A stretch of 64,000 bases of DNA from Cristatella mucedo (lineage: Eukaryota; Bryozoa; Phylactolaemata; Cristatellidae). The notes below the pieces were generated by a model. That model had not been told where the DNA came from. It was given only the letters and a program-made list of their open reading frames with translations, and did not search any database. Each line of letters opens with the position of its first letter. Positions within the stretch are counted from its first letter, which is position 1. The stretch lies in NCBI GenBank assembly GCA_009760855.2, contig WPIO01000005.1, forward strand, positions 10,496,501-10,560,500, written 5' to 3'. Below are positions 1-11,149 of this stretch, one piece after another. The position numbers and the translations under genes were made by a program.

Positions 1-155
1 TTGATAGCCCAGGAGGGAAGGTGCTCGGTCTTTAAGAGACCGGGGTCGCGAATTCAAATCCTGCAGTGGGCGATCATTTACAGCCAACTGCAAACAGTGG
101 TGATAGCAGTTAAGGCTCTTCTGTTGCTATACAAATGAGACTGCTAAATCTCCTA
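1..155 (+). repeat. SINE-A-like tRNA-derived SINE, 5' end at window edge
   Basis: A diverged copy. It has an A-box-like start, a short inverted repeat (CGGTCT / AGACCG), a B-box-like stretch (gaattcaaatcc), then the SINE-A body ending in ttgctatacaaatgagac. Its head looks more like SINE-B (aggtgctcgg), so it may be a hybrid or an older subfamily. Confidence 0.65.
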
Positions 156-574
156 AATGTCACAGCTCGATGTCAGGGCGAAAGTAGCAGGAGGAAAACA
201 CACAAAGAACGTGTAAGAACACGACAGCAGAGGCATGGTAACGGACAGATGCACGGGTCAAGGTCTGAGATGGATATATAGGTGTCCACTTAACATCACT
301 CCCAACAATGCCACATGTGCTGCAGCATGGACTGACTCGGGCCTCTACTCAATGGACTGAACACTTATCATAAGATGTTACTAAAATGTTCCACTACAAG
401 CAATACCTGCATACGACGCTGCCATTGGTCAGGTGAAGACCACAAGCAATAACACATTTGCTAATTAGCTACAGGGAAACCTACTTATACTTGAAAAGCC
501 TGACTCAAAATGGGCTCGGGCAGCACACCTCGTGTAGTCTCTGCAAGATGCTGGGAGTCCTGTACCAAAATAAC
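156..574. other. no gene or recognisable repeat seen
   Basis: Ordinary base composition. Only short open frames are present, and none has a recognisable domain or splice context. Confidence 0.5.
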
Positions 575-1175
575 CTTAAATTAGAGGACTACACCAGCTC
601 CACAGCAAAGTCTGCCTTCTTCAGATATGTAACACTGAAAACAGTAAGGCTTGCATGAGTAAGCATACCAAAGCCAGACTGGTCCATAAATTTCCAACAT
701 CCGGCTCGACATCTATGCCTATTCTCCTTGCAGGTCTTTCTGCCTTTGCAATAGCACGACTACAGTAGAGACACAACTCTGCAGCTAGGCTTGTCTATTG
801 CGAAGGATGCAACGGCCAATTACACTACTTCTTGCTGACCAGCACTGGCACCCCATCAAGCAGTGTATCGACTTCGAGGTTGTGTCACTCATCTTTACGT
901 CTTTTCATTTTCTCGCTACGATCTACTTATCCGATCCACTCCCCAATCAGGCTAGGCATCGCATCACCAGCTCTTGTGACTAAAATGGTGTAGCTGTGCT
1001 TCTAACGAACCTCAAATCCTTTGAGGACCGTGCCTTCAGCTAGTACGCACCAAAACCTGTGTTCGCGCCCAACTGATGTCACAACATTCCCTGATCCGAC
1101 GATCTGTTAACAGAAAATTAAAACTCGCCGGCTCCTAGCATCACTTGCTCTGCAAAAGTGACATAAATAAATGAT
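575..1175 (+). mobile_element. LINE-1w reverse transcriptase C-terminal remnant
   Basis: A degenerate relative of the better copies at 8262-9325 and 52265-53002. The order of matching blocks is the same: a start resembling accagctccacagcaaagtc, then the LADxHW-type block near 830-850, then the GDRAFSSYAPK-type block near 1020-1060. Frames are broken throughout, so it is a dead 5'-truncated copy. Confidence 0.65.
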
Positions 1176-1179
1176 TAGC

Positions 1180-1330
1180 TCATTAAATAGCCTCATTTGT
1201 ATAGCAGCAGGAGAGCCTTAAAGGATATAACTACCGTTTGCAGTGAGCAATACAGGATCACCCACTGCAGGACTCAAATCTACGACCTGGATCGTGAAGA
1301 ACTTACCCCTGGGCCAAGATCCAGGGCGAC
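1180..1330 (-). repeat. SINE-A copy, diverged
   Basis: Read on -, it shows the SINE-A order: a pro-box region, gagtcctgcagtgggtgatc, a gcaaacggtagttat segment, then the aaggctctcctgctgctatac motif. The internal hairpin is degraded. Confidence 0.6.
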
Positions 1331-1678
1331 ATGTCCTCTGTGTACTAATGGGTGCTGAAATTGTGCATGCTAACATTAACCAATCGAGATGCTGCCTTTC
1401 CATCATGCATATAGTGCCTAGAAAGAGATTTGGTTCTCTTAGGAGCTACAAACATGTTTATTAGTATTACTGTTGAGCACCGTATACCTGGGCCAAACCA
1501 GCGAGACCGATATTCGGTGGATTCGTGCTGCACTGCTTCTTTGGTGAATCGCATTGTTTGTCCATGTGCTGCTACGTGTCGCTCTGCGTGGATTCGCATA
1601 CAGCCTCTGCTTCATTTTACACATACTTACACGACATATTTATGAATATACAGGCAGAGATACTGCTGTATCCGGTAT

Positions 1679-1689
1679 GCACACACACA

Positions 1690-1720
<31 letters not shown>

Positions 1721-1722
1721 CT
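1679..1722. repeat. (AC)n microsatellite
   Basis: About 40 bases of ca/ac dinucleotides with one interruption (at). Confidence 0.95.
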
Positions 1723-1779
1723 ACATGTACGTGTGTGTACACGTATGTGTGTGTATCCATGAATTTATGTATATATGTG

Positions 1780-1998
1780 CGCATGTATGTATATGTGTTT
1801 GCATGTATGTATGTATGTATGTAGGTATGTATGCATGTATGTAGGTAGGTAGGTATGTATGAATGTATGTAGGTAGATAGGTAGGTATGTATGAATGTAT
1901 GTAGGTAGGTAGGTAGGTAGGTAGGTAGGTAGGTAGGTAGGTAGGTAGGTAGGTAGGTAGGTAGGTAGGTAGGTAGGTAGGTAGGTAGGTATGTATAT
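1780..1998. repeat. (GTAT)n/(GTAG)n tetranucleotide array
   Basis: A tgta-rich stretch grades into a nearly pure gtag array from about 1905 to 1990. The opposite strand reads as an open Tyr-Leu-Pro-Thr repeat, which is a by-product of the 4-base period, not a protein. Confidence 0.95.
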
Positions 1999-2059
1999 AT
2001 GGTGTGTATTTATATACATGATGTTGTGCATATCACCTCGACCTCTAACCATGTAATGC

Positions 2060-2200
2060 TTGATGACATTGTACATGTTACTACTAGCCTCTCTCTGTAA
2101 CTCACTTCATCTGTGCTTCCTTTGCAAAAAATGTAACGTGCTTAGAAAGATATTGAGTTCTCTGAGGGCACCATATCAAGAGTTTTATTATTATTATTAT
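2060..2200 (+). repeat. LINE/SINE 3' tail remnant
   Basis: It carries the family 3' hairpin (cttagaaagatattgagttc then tctgagggcacc) followed by a short run of attatt. It matches the 3' end of LINE-1w, with no coding part attached. Confidence 0.7.
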
Positions 2201-2215
2201 CTATGCAGCTGACAG

Positions 2216-3190
2216 CAACAGAGCAGACTCAGCTCTATTCAGTTTTCAGTGGAATAGAGACTTTATGATGGAAGGAACTAGGAATCCCAGTTTGGCATAC
2301 ATGAAAAAGCATAAATTATATTTAGCTCGATCAACTATCCCAGAAGTCAAGATTGTTCAGCACCACATGTTATTCTGCAAGAGTAAAATACGTCATGTAA
2401 CATTAAGAAACAGATGCTAACTGGTATCTGCCTTTGACTGTTATTCTGGTAGGCGACGTGTGTCGCTTTAAGTAACAAACAAATTATCTTAGTAGGATAT
2501 AATGCTATAAATACATGTTTGGCAGCGCATCTGACAGATATCCATGATTTGGAATGAGCCTTCTCACGAGCTGCAGTAGGTGCCAACGAACAGTATAGCC
2601 TCGACTTGGGACGCCCAAGCCTACTGCAATACCCGAAATATTGGAAATATCGGCATTGAGATTGTGGCCCTCAATCGGCGATGCTGGCAACAGGAATAGC
2701 AAGAATGTCTGAAACCAGGAACATACAATGCAAGACAGCCCTAGCAATACTACACCGCACGTTACTCGGTTCCACGTTCCGATGCAAAAAAGTGAGGTGG
2801 CAACACGCATGTAATTGGTAGCAGACAGAAGCTCAGATAGTTAAGAGAACATGCGACATGGGCACAGCAATAGAATATTTAACGCAAGCCGCCTACAGCT
2901 TGAAGCAATAAAGCGTACAAGGCCCGCCATTTTGAGCTAAAGTCGGATAGATGGTTGACTGACATGGTCTTGGATCATGACAAGCCAGTTCCGAAGAAAC
3001 CAACAATACAAACACTGAATCCACATGCCCTCATAATGAATACAGTGCATTCAAAAGCGGAGAGCCGTCGCGTCCGCTGTAGATTCAGACTACTACCAAT
3101 GAGCCGTTATTTGTAGCCCGTAGCTTCAATATCAGGCTTTAGAGCATAAATTTAAAAGAACGATATAAAAGAAGACTGCCCTCACTGAAC
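2216..3190. other. no gene seen; probable intron of the leftward dehydrogenase gene
   Basis: No exon with the SDR glycine-rich motif or catalytic YxxxK was found on -, so the next exon of the dehydrogenase is probably outside the window. No repeat was recognised. Confidence 0.4.
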
Positions 3191-3197
3191 AACTCAC

Positions 3198-3348
3198 CAG
3201 TGACGATGGCTACCTTCCCCGTCAAACGTTGACGACTGGCGTATTGTGGTCCTCGAAGGTAGGTTCTGATGGCGAAAAGTACGCCACATATCGCAATGAA
3301 CACCCAGGTATACCATGAGCTAAACATAGGTGGGGTTTCGAATAGCAT
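3198..3348 (-). CDS. first coding exon of a membrane-anchored short-chain dehydrogenase (retinol dehydrogenase-like)
   Basis: Fifty codons from an ATG at 3348 down to 3199, plus one base (phase 1) before a good donor, gtgagt, at 3197. The peptide has a hydrophobic anchor at residues about 12-31 (WYTWVFIAICGVLFAI), then a basic stretch, and ends LTGKVAIVT. The next codon starts with G, which would begin the TGxxxGxG cofactor motif of the SDR family. This layout (N-terminal anchor, then GKVAIVTG) is typical of RDH11-14-type enzymes, which reduce or oxidise retinoids with NADP(H) at ER or mitochondrial membranes. The open frame continues upstream to 3408, and a second ATG lies at 3327, so the start is uncertain. 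The remainder of the gene would lie to the left, outside the window. The family is inferred from one exon; substrate is unknown. Confidence 0.6.
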
Positions 3349-3504
3349 TGATATAGGATCTCCGTGAGCCATACCGCAGGGTGTATGTACAGTACCCGTA
3401 CTAACCACACGCGGTGCGGTCTGCAGGGTGAAGGCTGAGGTCGCGAGTCAGCCTTAACCTGAGGTCATCACACGCCCCCCCCCAGCGGTAGTCGTATATG
3501 GTCT

Positions 3505-3825
3505 AATAACAATAATAATAATGATAATAATAATTACAAACTTAAAAAAGAACCCCAAAAAAACTTAATCAGTTGCTAGGAGCTCTACATTTGCTGCAAA
3601 GGAAACATGATAGAATAGTGAGTGGTATCACATTTGATAAACTGCGTGAATAACATGGTTAGTGGCGATATGCACAGGGTCAGCATGCATAGTATGGTTA
3701 GTGGCAGCATGCAGTGTCAGCACGCATAAGCACATGAAGGACGAATCGCAGGGACCCACTAAATGCTGTCCTAAATAGGTGTGTTTTGAAGTTCTTTTCA
3801 ATCTGGTCAGCAGCAGCAAGAGAGC
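3505..3825 (-). mobile_element. LINE-1w 3' end (ORF2 C-terminus, 3'UTR, tail)
   Basis: Read on -, it begins inside the conserved C-terminal block of ORF2 (K-H-L-F type), passes the stop in the tagtgggtccctgcgattcg context, then gives the family 3'UTR with its direct gcatgctgacc-type repeats. It ends in a damaged hairpin and (ATT)n. It is 5' truncated. Confidence 0.75.
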
Positions 3826-4434
3826 TCAGTCGATGTCAGCGCCGCCGGCCCCCCCCCCATGCTTCTCCTAGCGCATCGCTCTTCCCACGGATTGAGGGGC
3901 GAAGTTGTCTTCCAAGGGGAAGTCTAGCAACGAGGCTATAGGTCAGGGCGTTCACTGAGATAATTTCAGGCACTCGTGTGGGGCCCGGTGTAAAGTAGTA
4001 GTCAACCAGCCCCCCCCCCGAGTTAGCCCGGTCCATCACTCGTAAAAGTTGGGGCACAAGCAGTGCGTTGCATCTTCTTTTCACTTCGTAGTCCTCGCTT
4101 CTGTGGTCGTCACCCGAAGCCACTCAGAGCTTCGGCCGGACACTCGTGTACGCGCACGTGGCTTTACAAACTACTCTCGCATTCGGGCACAGGTAATCTC
4201 ATCTCAGCTCTCTACTTGTTCATGAATTCGGCAGCTCTCTGCTTCCTTTAGTTATCGCATCTGCAATACCTTCGGGCGTAGTATTGCATCACATTTGCCC
4301 TTGAAGGCTTTCGCATGAGGATCTGTAGTTCGTTTAAGTTGTTCGCACTTCGCTATTCGCGCTTAGGATGGTTTAGTGCCCTTTGATTTGAGCTACTGCC
4401 TACAATATAGGCTGGTGGCCAAGCTTCTATGTTA
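3826..4434. other. no gene seen; poly-C runs
   Basis: It holds two long C runs (near 3850 and 4010). Open frames here have no recognisable domain. Confidence 0.4.
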
Positions 4435-4525
4435 TGGCATACGTAAAGTGCCGAGGAGAGACTAAGTTCTTTGAGATCGCAATGGGAATGTACTATTATT
4501 ATTATTATTATTATTATTAATATTA
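4435..4525 (+). repeat. LINE/SINE 3' tail with (ATT)n
   Basis: The hairpin region (gagagactaagttctttgag) is followed by about nine att units. Its upstream part is not recognisable. Confidence 0.65.
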
Positions 4526-4530
4526 GAGCC

Positions 4531-6490
4531 TTTGATGTCAATTACAACTCAACCTTTGATGCGCATTCACAGCTGGGTCATGCGATGAGGGTAAAGTACA
4601 TAATGGTCGAAGCAATTTAGAGTTTTATAACCCGCTTCGTGGAATGCGGTCCTGCTTGCTCTGGCCGCTATCCCCCATTGGGCAAATATACATCGTCGTG
4701 GTCGTACATGGTCACGTGGACATGTACATTTTGCCGTAGCATTTCAACGTATCTATTACTGCTTTATGCTTCACTTCGGTTTGTACTTGCTTAAACCGCG
4801 TTTGTCATCGATGTAATTCGTCCGGTATCGGCTTGCCAATGCACTACTAGAGGTACTGTTAATTAACAGCTACCCCTCAGGGAGAAGATCCGTAAAACCT
4901 AGAACAGGGAAGCAGCTTCTGCCTACCTTTGCTTACCGTCTGCTTGCTTTGAGATTCCATACGTCGGCTGAAGAAATAAGGATGAACAGCAGCCCTTTGA
5001 ATCTTACTAAGACGAAGATCAGCTGATCATCTATTCGGGGAAGGGGAAGGATCTCAATTCCCTCTTCACTCAAGAATTGAGCCTTTCCCTCAATTTCCGC
5101 TCGCCCGCTAGAGCAGCAGCTCCGGTCGCTTGAAGGTGTAGCAACCCGAGCAAGATCAGTAAAGCGTGCGATCTTCGAAAACTCACCCCAATGGCGACTC
5201 AAGTCGCTTGTATATGAAATATAAAGCTTCAATTGAGTGGGATTGGATGACTCGAGTCTACGCGATCCCCTAATCATTGTCCACTCTCAAATATACTTTA
5301 CGTCCAAACTCAGCTCCATTCCACCGTTTGCCTATCGCACCCAAACGCCGACGATAGCCAGCGACTCGCCACTATTGTAACGGTTAGGAACCACAGCCGC
5401 ATGGCAGTGCCGTGCTTCCGGGGAACACGACAGGCTCTCCAGAGGCTGTGTGTAGCCCTCGGATCGTGGCGATCGCCGTCGCCTCTTCGTTTCGGCTGCG
5501 AGGCGACGTTCGCTCGTACACGACGTCTCGGCTCGTGCTTGTCCGGCCGGCGTGTACAGTTACACATCCAGCGTGTCCTACGCAGGCCTATGAAGCCTCG
5601 GCTTCCTAGTGCAACGCTTGAGCCTCCTGAGGTTAGCGACCAGAGAGCGTATATGTGACGTTCGCGGCGATTAGCTTTGTTCACGAAAGTAAGAGTAAAT
5701 CTTACAGAAAGTGGGCCTATCAAAGGCTGGAATGTGGCACAGACAACCCGGCGTCTTTAGAAAGCCAAAAGTATCGAGTTTTGGCATGCGCGTAAACATT
5801 GTGTTTTGAATGTCCAAGGTGGTGTTAGCGACCACGGCTCGAGCTCCGCGGTCGCTTCTTCGCGCTCCCGCTCCTTCACGCTCCAGGCAGAGCTGGGAGC
5901 GGCCGAGCTCCGCGGTCGCTTCTTCGCGCTCCCGCTCCTTCACGCTCCTGTTGCTAGCCACTGGCAGATCGTCGGACGTAATTCAGTCCAATTTAAAACG
6001 AGAGTTAATTTCTCCAGGTTGCTCTTGAGATTGCAGTTGAGTTGAGCCTTTTTCAGCATCAACACGTCAGAGGATGAGATCATGTCGACGCAGGTCCATC
6101 GACAAGTAAAGTACCACAAATTGACTTTGCCTCAATATTAAGAAATCGCATGTCGCACTTTCCGAACGCACGAAAATGCCGATAGGCCTCCGTCCTTAAG
6201 GCTGAGCCTCGCAGACTACGTGCGTGTACAGGAACAGACTAGCTGCTGCTGAAGAAGGAATACGCAGGAGGTACTGTCAACGAGTACCGAAATTGTGTTA
6301 TATCCAATGACGACAATCACTTACGTCGAACGCATTCTCAGCCACCTGAGCGTAACAACGCCACATTTAGAGGGCACTTTAGATTCGATCAGCAGCTCCA
6401 GGCAGTGCCATGAAGCTTTAACTGCTTACTTCTGCCACCTTCTGGAGAATCTTTGGTGAGGCCGTGCTTCTTTGGTTGCTACGAGATGAC
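4531..6490. other. no gene seen; GC- and CpG-rich patch at about 5330-5650
   Basis: The CpG-rich patch gives open frames on both strands (the longest on - at 5310-5723) that look like Arg-rich composition artefacts. A promoter or CpG island cannot be shown by eye. Confidence 0.35.
5841..5948. repeat. perfect 44-bp direct duplication
   Basis: Bases 5841-5884 recur exactly at 5905-5948, separated by 20 bases. The unit starts gagctccgcggtcgcttctt and ends ccttcacgctcc. Confidence 0.95.
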
Positions 6491-6499
6491 AGGGACGAG

Positions 6500-7480
<981 letters not shown>

Positions 7481-7489
7481 ATGTTAAGG

Positions 7490-8255
7490 GAGAATTCTCC
7501 GACAGACTTATACAGACGACGGCTGTTTAATTCTAATAAAGGATGAGGAGGAGCCAAGCAATATCTTTGCACCGCATTAGCTAACGAAACCCGGAAGCTG
7601 CCTATAGCTTGCCGTCTGCTGTTCGCTGTGGGATGCGCCTTCGAAAAGTGAGCCGTCGGAAACTAGAAAACCTCTCTTTCAAAAAAAAGCCAGCAAAGCT
7701 CCAGCCTCATTGTACACAGTCACTTAGGTAGACTTGGCGTTGACCTTGGTGACTTCAAATTGATGCATAATAGGCGCATGACCTTGACGTGGCTGTCTGT
7801 TGACAATTGTCGTCGGCATGGCTGTCCACGATAGCTCCAGCTCGGTGCGTCGAATCTGTTTTGATTTAGTCTCTCTACTGATGTGCGAGTAATGGATCAA
7901 CTGCTATCGGCATTGCCAAGGTTCAGATGGAAGTCAGCTGTCATCATTCAACCATCTGCTGATATTTTCGTGTCTCTAATAAGTCCTTCGGTGGCTGCTA
8001 TGGCAGCTGCAGCAACATTTAATGGGCTGGGACAACATTGCTGCTCGTGCTCGTGTTTTCTTCCGATATATAGGATAGATTTGGAGCCTGAGTGGGTCAG
8101 CTGGTCAGGCTACCGTATAAGGCGTCTTCCACGGACTGGCTTTAGTGGCATACCAAGCTGTCAGCACTGTTTACAGGCCCTAACCAAACCACTTGACTGC
8201 CCCGCCCCCCCAGCGGTCTCCAGATACCAGATCGAATGCTTCTTCCGTTAGTTCC
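7490..8255. other. no gene seen
   Basis: Only short, unsupported frames. The frame from 7883 has no recognisable domain. Confidence 0.4.
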
Positions 8256-8261
8256 CCTACA

Positions 8262-9325
8262 ACAAATGACACTCAGTTGTACCTTTGCTTTGATCCCTCC
8301 CAGCCTTCGAGCACCTCAAATTCTCTAAACTCACTTGCTGCATGCATTGATGACATTCGCACATGGATGGCAGCAAACTTACTTGTTATGGGCAAACCCA
8401 GTGTGATTCAGAGATTGGAAAGGCTGACTCTCAAAATTGGCTCTGCCAGCATATCTCCAGTTGAATCAGCTCGAAATCTAGGTGTCATATTCCAAAGCGA
8501 CCACTCGTTAGACGACCAAATCAGCTCCACAGTCAAATCCGCCTATTTTCAGCTTCATAACATTGCTAAAATTCGGGCTTGATTAGATAAGGATACCACG
8601 TCCAAGTTGGTCCATGCATTCGTGACATCCCGTCTCGACTTCTGCAACTCACTGCTTACTGGCCTACCAGCATGTGCGATCAGGCGATTGCAGCTGGTGC
8701 AAAACTCGGCAGCTAGGCTTGTCTGTCGTGAGCGTCGCAGTTGCCACATTACACCACTTCTCGCCGACCTGCACTGGCTACCAGTCAAGCAACGGATTGA
8801 CTTCAAGGTTTTGTCGCTCACTTTTAGGTCCCTTCATTCTATGGCTCCAGCTTATCTGTCAGATATACTACCCCATCAGGCCAAGCATCGTACCACCCGC
8901 TTTTCGGAATCCAACAGTCTAGAAATACCTCGTACAAACCTTAAATCCTTTGGAGACCGTGCATTTAGTTCGTTTGGTCCCACAGCCTGGAACTCCCTCC
9001 CGACCTGCGTCAGAACATCCCCTGACCTGACCACATTTAAAAGGAACCTAAAAACACACCTATTTAGGACAGCATTTAGCGGGTCCCTGTGATTCGTCCT
9101 TGATGTGCTTATGCATGCGTGCTGACACTGTGCATGCTGCCACTAACCACATTCGCATGCTGACCCTGTGCATGTCACCCCTGACCATATTATTCATTGT
9201 GTTTGTTTTTCAAGCATGATTTTACTTACCATTCAATTGCATTTCACTTTGCAGCAAATGTAAAGCGCCTAGAGAGAGATTGAGTTCTCTGAGGGCGCTT
9301 TATCAAGTGAATTATTATTATTATG
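8262..9325 (+). mobile_element. LINE-1w, ORF2 C-terminal third plus 3'UTR and tail
   Basis: The copy is 5' truncated near the RT active site: the frame resumes at NDTQLYLCFDPSQ, the end of the (Y)ADDTQLY catalytic motif. It continues WMAANL, then GSASISPVESARNLGVIFQS, AFVTSRLDFCNSLL and LLADLHWLPVKQ, and ends TAFSGSL with a stop at 9090-9092. It is nearly open; one TGA at 8580-8582 replaces the Cys of ACLDKDT. About ten residues (FLKLNDDKT region) are missing against the 52265 copy. The 3'UTR ends in the 8-bp-stem hairpin and (ATT)n at 9305-9325. Confidence 0.85.
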
Positions 9326-9329
9326 ATAA

Positions 9330-10545
9330 CAACAGGTATCCGATAGTCTCCCCGATGGGTCACCATGGGGGACCACGATTTGGTAGCTTCCTACTCCGAA
9401 AGAGTGAAGCAGGTTCAGGGATGTGCAGACTTTATGGCCGAGTAACAATTACGGCAGCATTGTGACGCAATTTTGATAAGAATTGACCTCTTAGTGGCAT
9501 TTTTAAAGGAGCCGCGAGTTATTAAGAGCTGCTCGATGCACTAGTGTGGATCGCTTGCGAAAGCCGCTTAGACCTGTTTGAATGTTTGCACTAACTGCTC
9601 TGTAAATTCATCGTTCTGCACGTGACATGGTGCCAACACGAATTGATGCAGCCCGTTAGTCTAATGGCAAATTTCAAAGTTCCTTACAACTCGCTGCAAG
9701 AAAATAAATACCCTAGGCTTAGCCGCATGCGTGATATCAATCATGCAAATGTAAATACATATCCTGCAGAGGCCAGCATACTAAAGCAAGCATGAAGAAG
9801 CTCATGGCTACCGGTTAGTAAGACCTCTGGCTAGTAAAATGCACTGCATGATGAACGCGAACTCAGGCAAACCACTCAAGAGCGAACAACAGTACAAACT
9901 CATTTTGGTGAAGAGAAATCCTGAATAAATGCGTCTCAAAGCAAACACTTAAAGGATGCAAGGTCGTTGCTTGTAGTGACCGTTTTGGAAAACGAGTTTC
10001 GACCGCCGATGCATACGAGCTATTGACTTGATTAAATAATTATTTCAGTTTAGTTCAAGGGACTGCGAGTTGATTGCATACTGAGGTTCGGACGGTGTGA
10101 CAGCATTGACTGTGGAGCGATGACTTGGCATAGGTGAAAGGCTGGTGAAAGCGACGTTAGTGACCCGTTAGTGACCCGTTAGTGACCAGTTAGTTGACCT
10201 GTTGGTGACCTGTACGCCAGACTAAGTATCCTAAAATCGATTAAACGTTTGAAAGGGAACCAGTTAACCTCTGAACTAAGTGGAGTAATGTAGAAAGAAG
10301 CTGTTAACAAATACCAGACGAGCTTTTAGTTGTTTTCGCCGGATGTGACGTTTCCTCTTGTGTAAGTCCAAAAAAGCCTCAAGAACTAAGTGTTGTTAAA
10401 CCAGTTAGTTTATTAGCCTTCTCAAAGTTTAAGCGGAACATCGGTGAGCATATGTTTGCCAAAGACGTCTTCTCACGCAAAAAAAGTAAGTGTGGAGCTT
10501 AGTTGAGTTGCGGGAGCTTTTAGTTTTATTCCATTTACTATCTGA
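9330..10545. other. no gene seen
   Basis: It holds only the short minisatellite at 10155-10212. No exon or known repeat was recognised. Confidence 0.4.
10155..10212. repeat. 11-base tandem repeat (gttagtgaccc)n
   Basis: About five degenerate units in a row (gttagtgaccc, gttagtgacca, gttagttgacct, gttggtgacct). Confidence 0.85.
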
Positions 10546-10549
10546 TTTA

Positions 10550-10710
10550 ACAGACTCTTTTTGTATAGCGACAGAAGAGCCTTTAAGGCTATCACCACCG
10601 CTAGCAGCAGCGGCGATAAAGGATTTCCCACCACAGGATTCGATACCACGACCTCGGGGCCGAGGTCGTGAAAAGCAACCGCCTTAACCAGTGAGCCATT
10701 ACGGCTCTTG
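10550..10710 (-). repeat. SINE-A copy
   Basis: On -, it runs gtaatggctcactggttaag, then the hairpin cacgacctcgg / ccgaggtcgtgg, a B-box-like ggtatcgaatcc, and the body with gcctttaaggctcttctgtc and gctatacaaaaagagtctg. Confidence 0.8.
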
Positions 10711-10724
10711 AGGAAAGGATTGGA

Positions 10725-11140
10725 ACAGAAGCATCAATCAGCTCAGGATGGCTGGAGAGGATGAGCCACAATCGGCAGCACGGGAGAAAATATCATTGCC
10801 TAAGGATTTTGAAAGGGATTTGCACAGGTTGGGACCTGCAGAGCAAGGGTTTCTGTCGTCAAAGCTCTTTAAGCGATAGAAATGGAACAGCTACTTTACT
10901 ATTTGTAGAGGATCTGTGGGCACGAAGAGTCTAAAACTTAAGCAACAATTCAGATAGGTATGCAGGAGCCAAGCCATTGCGAGCCTTGTTGTAGATCAAC
11001 AGGTATCAATCCCATGATCCTTCAGCAAAGGAGCCGCTTTAGAGCTGAACCTCTGGCATTTTCTAGCATAGCCTTATCAACATTCATGTCGAGTTGAAGA
11101 GGCTAATTGTGTTTTTATGTAGCCCAGCCGAAATGGAATA
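10725..11140 (-). mobile_element. LINE-3w ORF2 C-terminal remnant
   Basis: It shows the same block order as the copies at 40290-40910 and 50400-50890 (atggaacagct, gtgggcacgaag, aggagccaagccattgcga, cagcccagccgaaatggaat). Frames are broken. Confidence 0.6.
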
Positions 11141-11149
11141 ATAAAAATT

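Noticed and set aside
1765-2076. Tyr-Leu-Pro-Thr repeat frame on -
   Set aside because: It is a translation of the gtag tetranucleotide array, not a protein.
4933-5277. 114-codon frame on -
   Set aside because: No recognisable motif and no exon borders that fit the dehydrogenase gene.
8193-9092. A host reverse-transcriptase-like gene
   Set aside because: Multi-copy, 5' truncated, with an in-frame stop and an (ATT)n tail: a LINE remnant. The same holds for 36782-37345 and 51714-53002.
10155-10212. CRISPR-like repeats
   Set aside because: The units are adjacent, degenerate and lack spacers, and the genome is eukaryotic.
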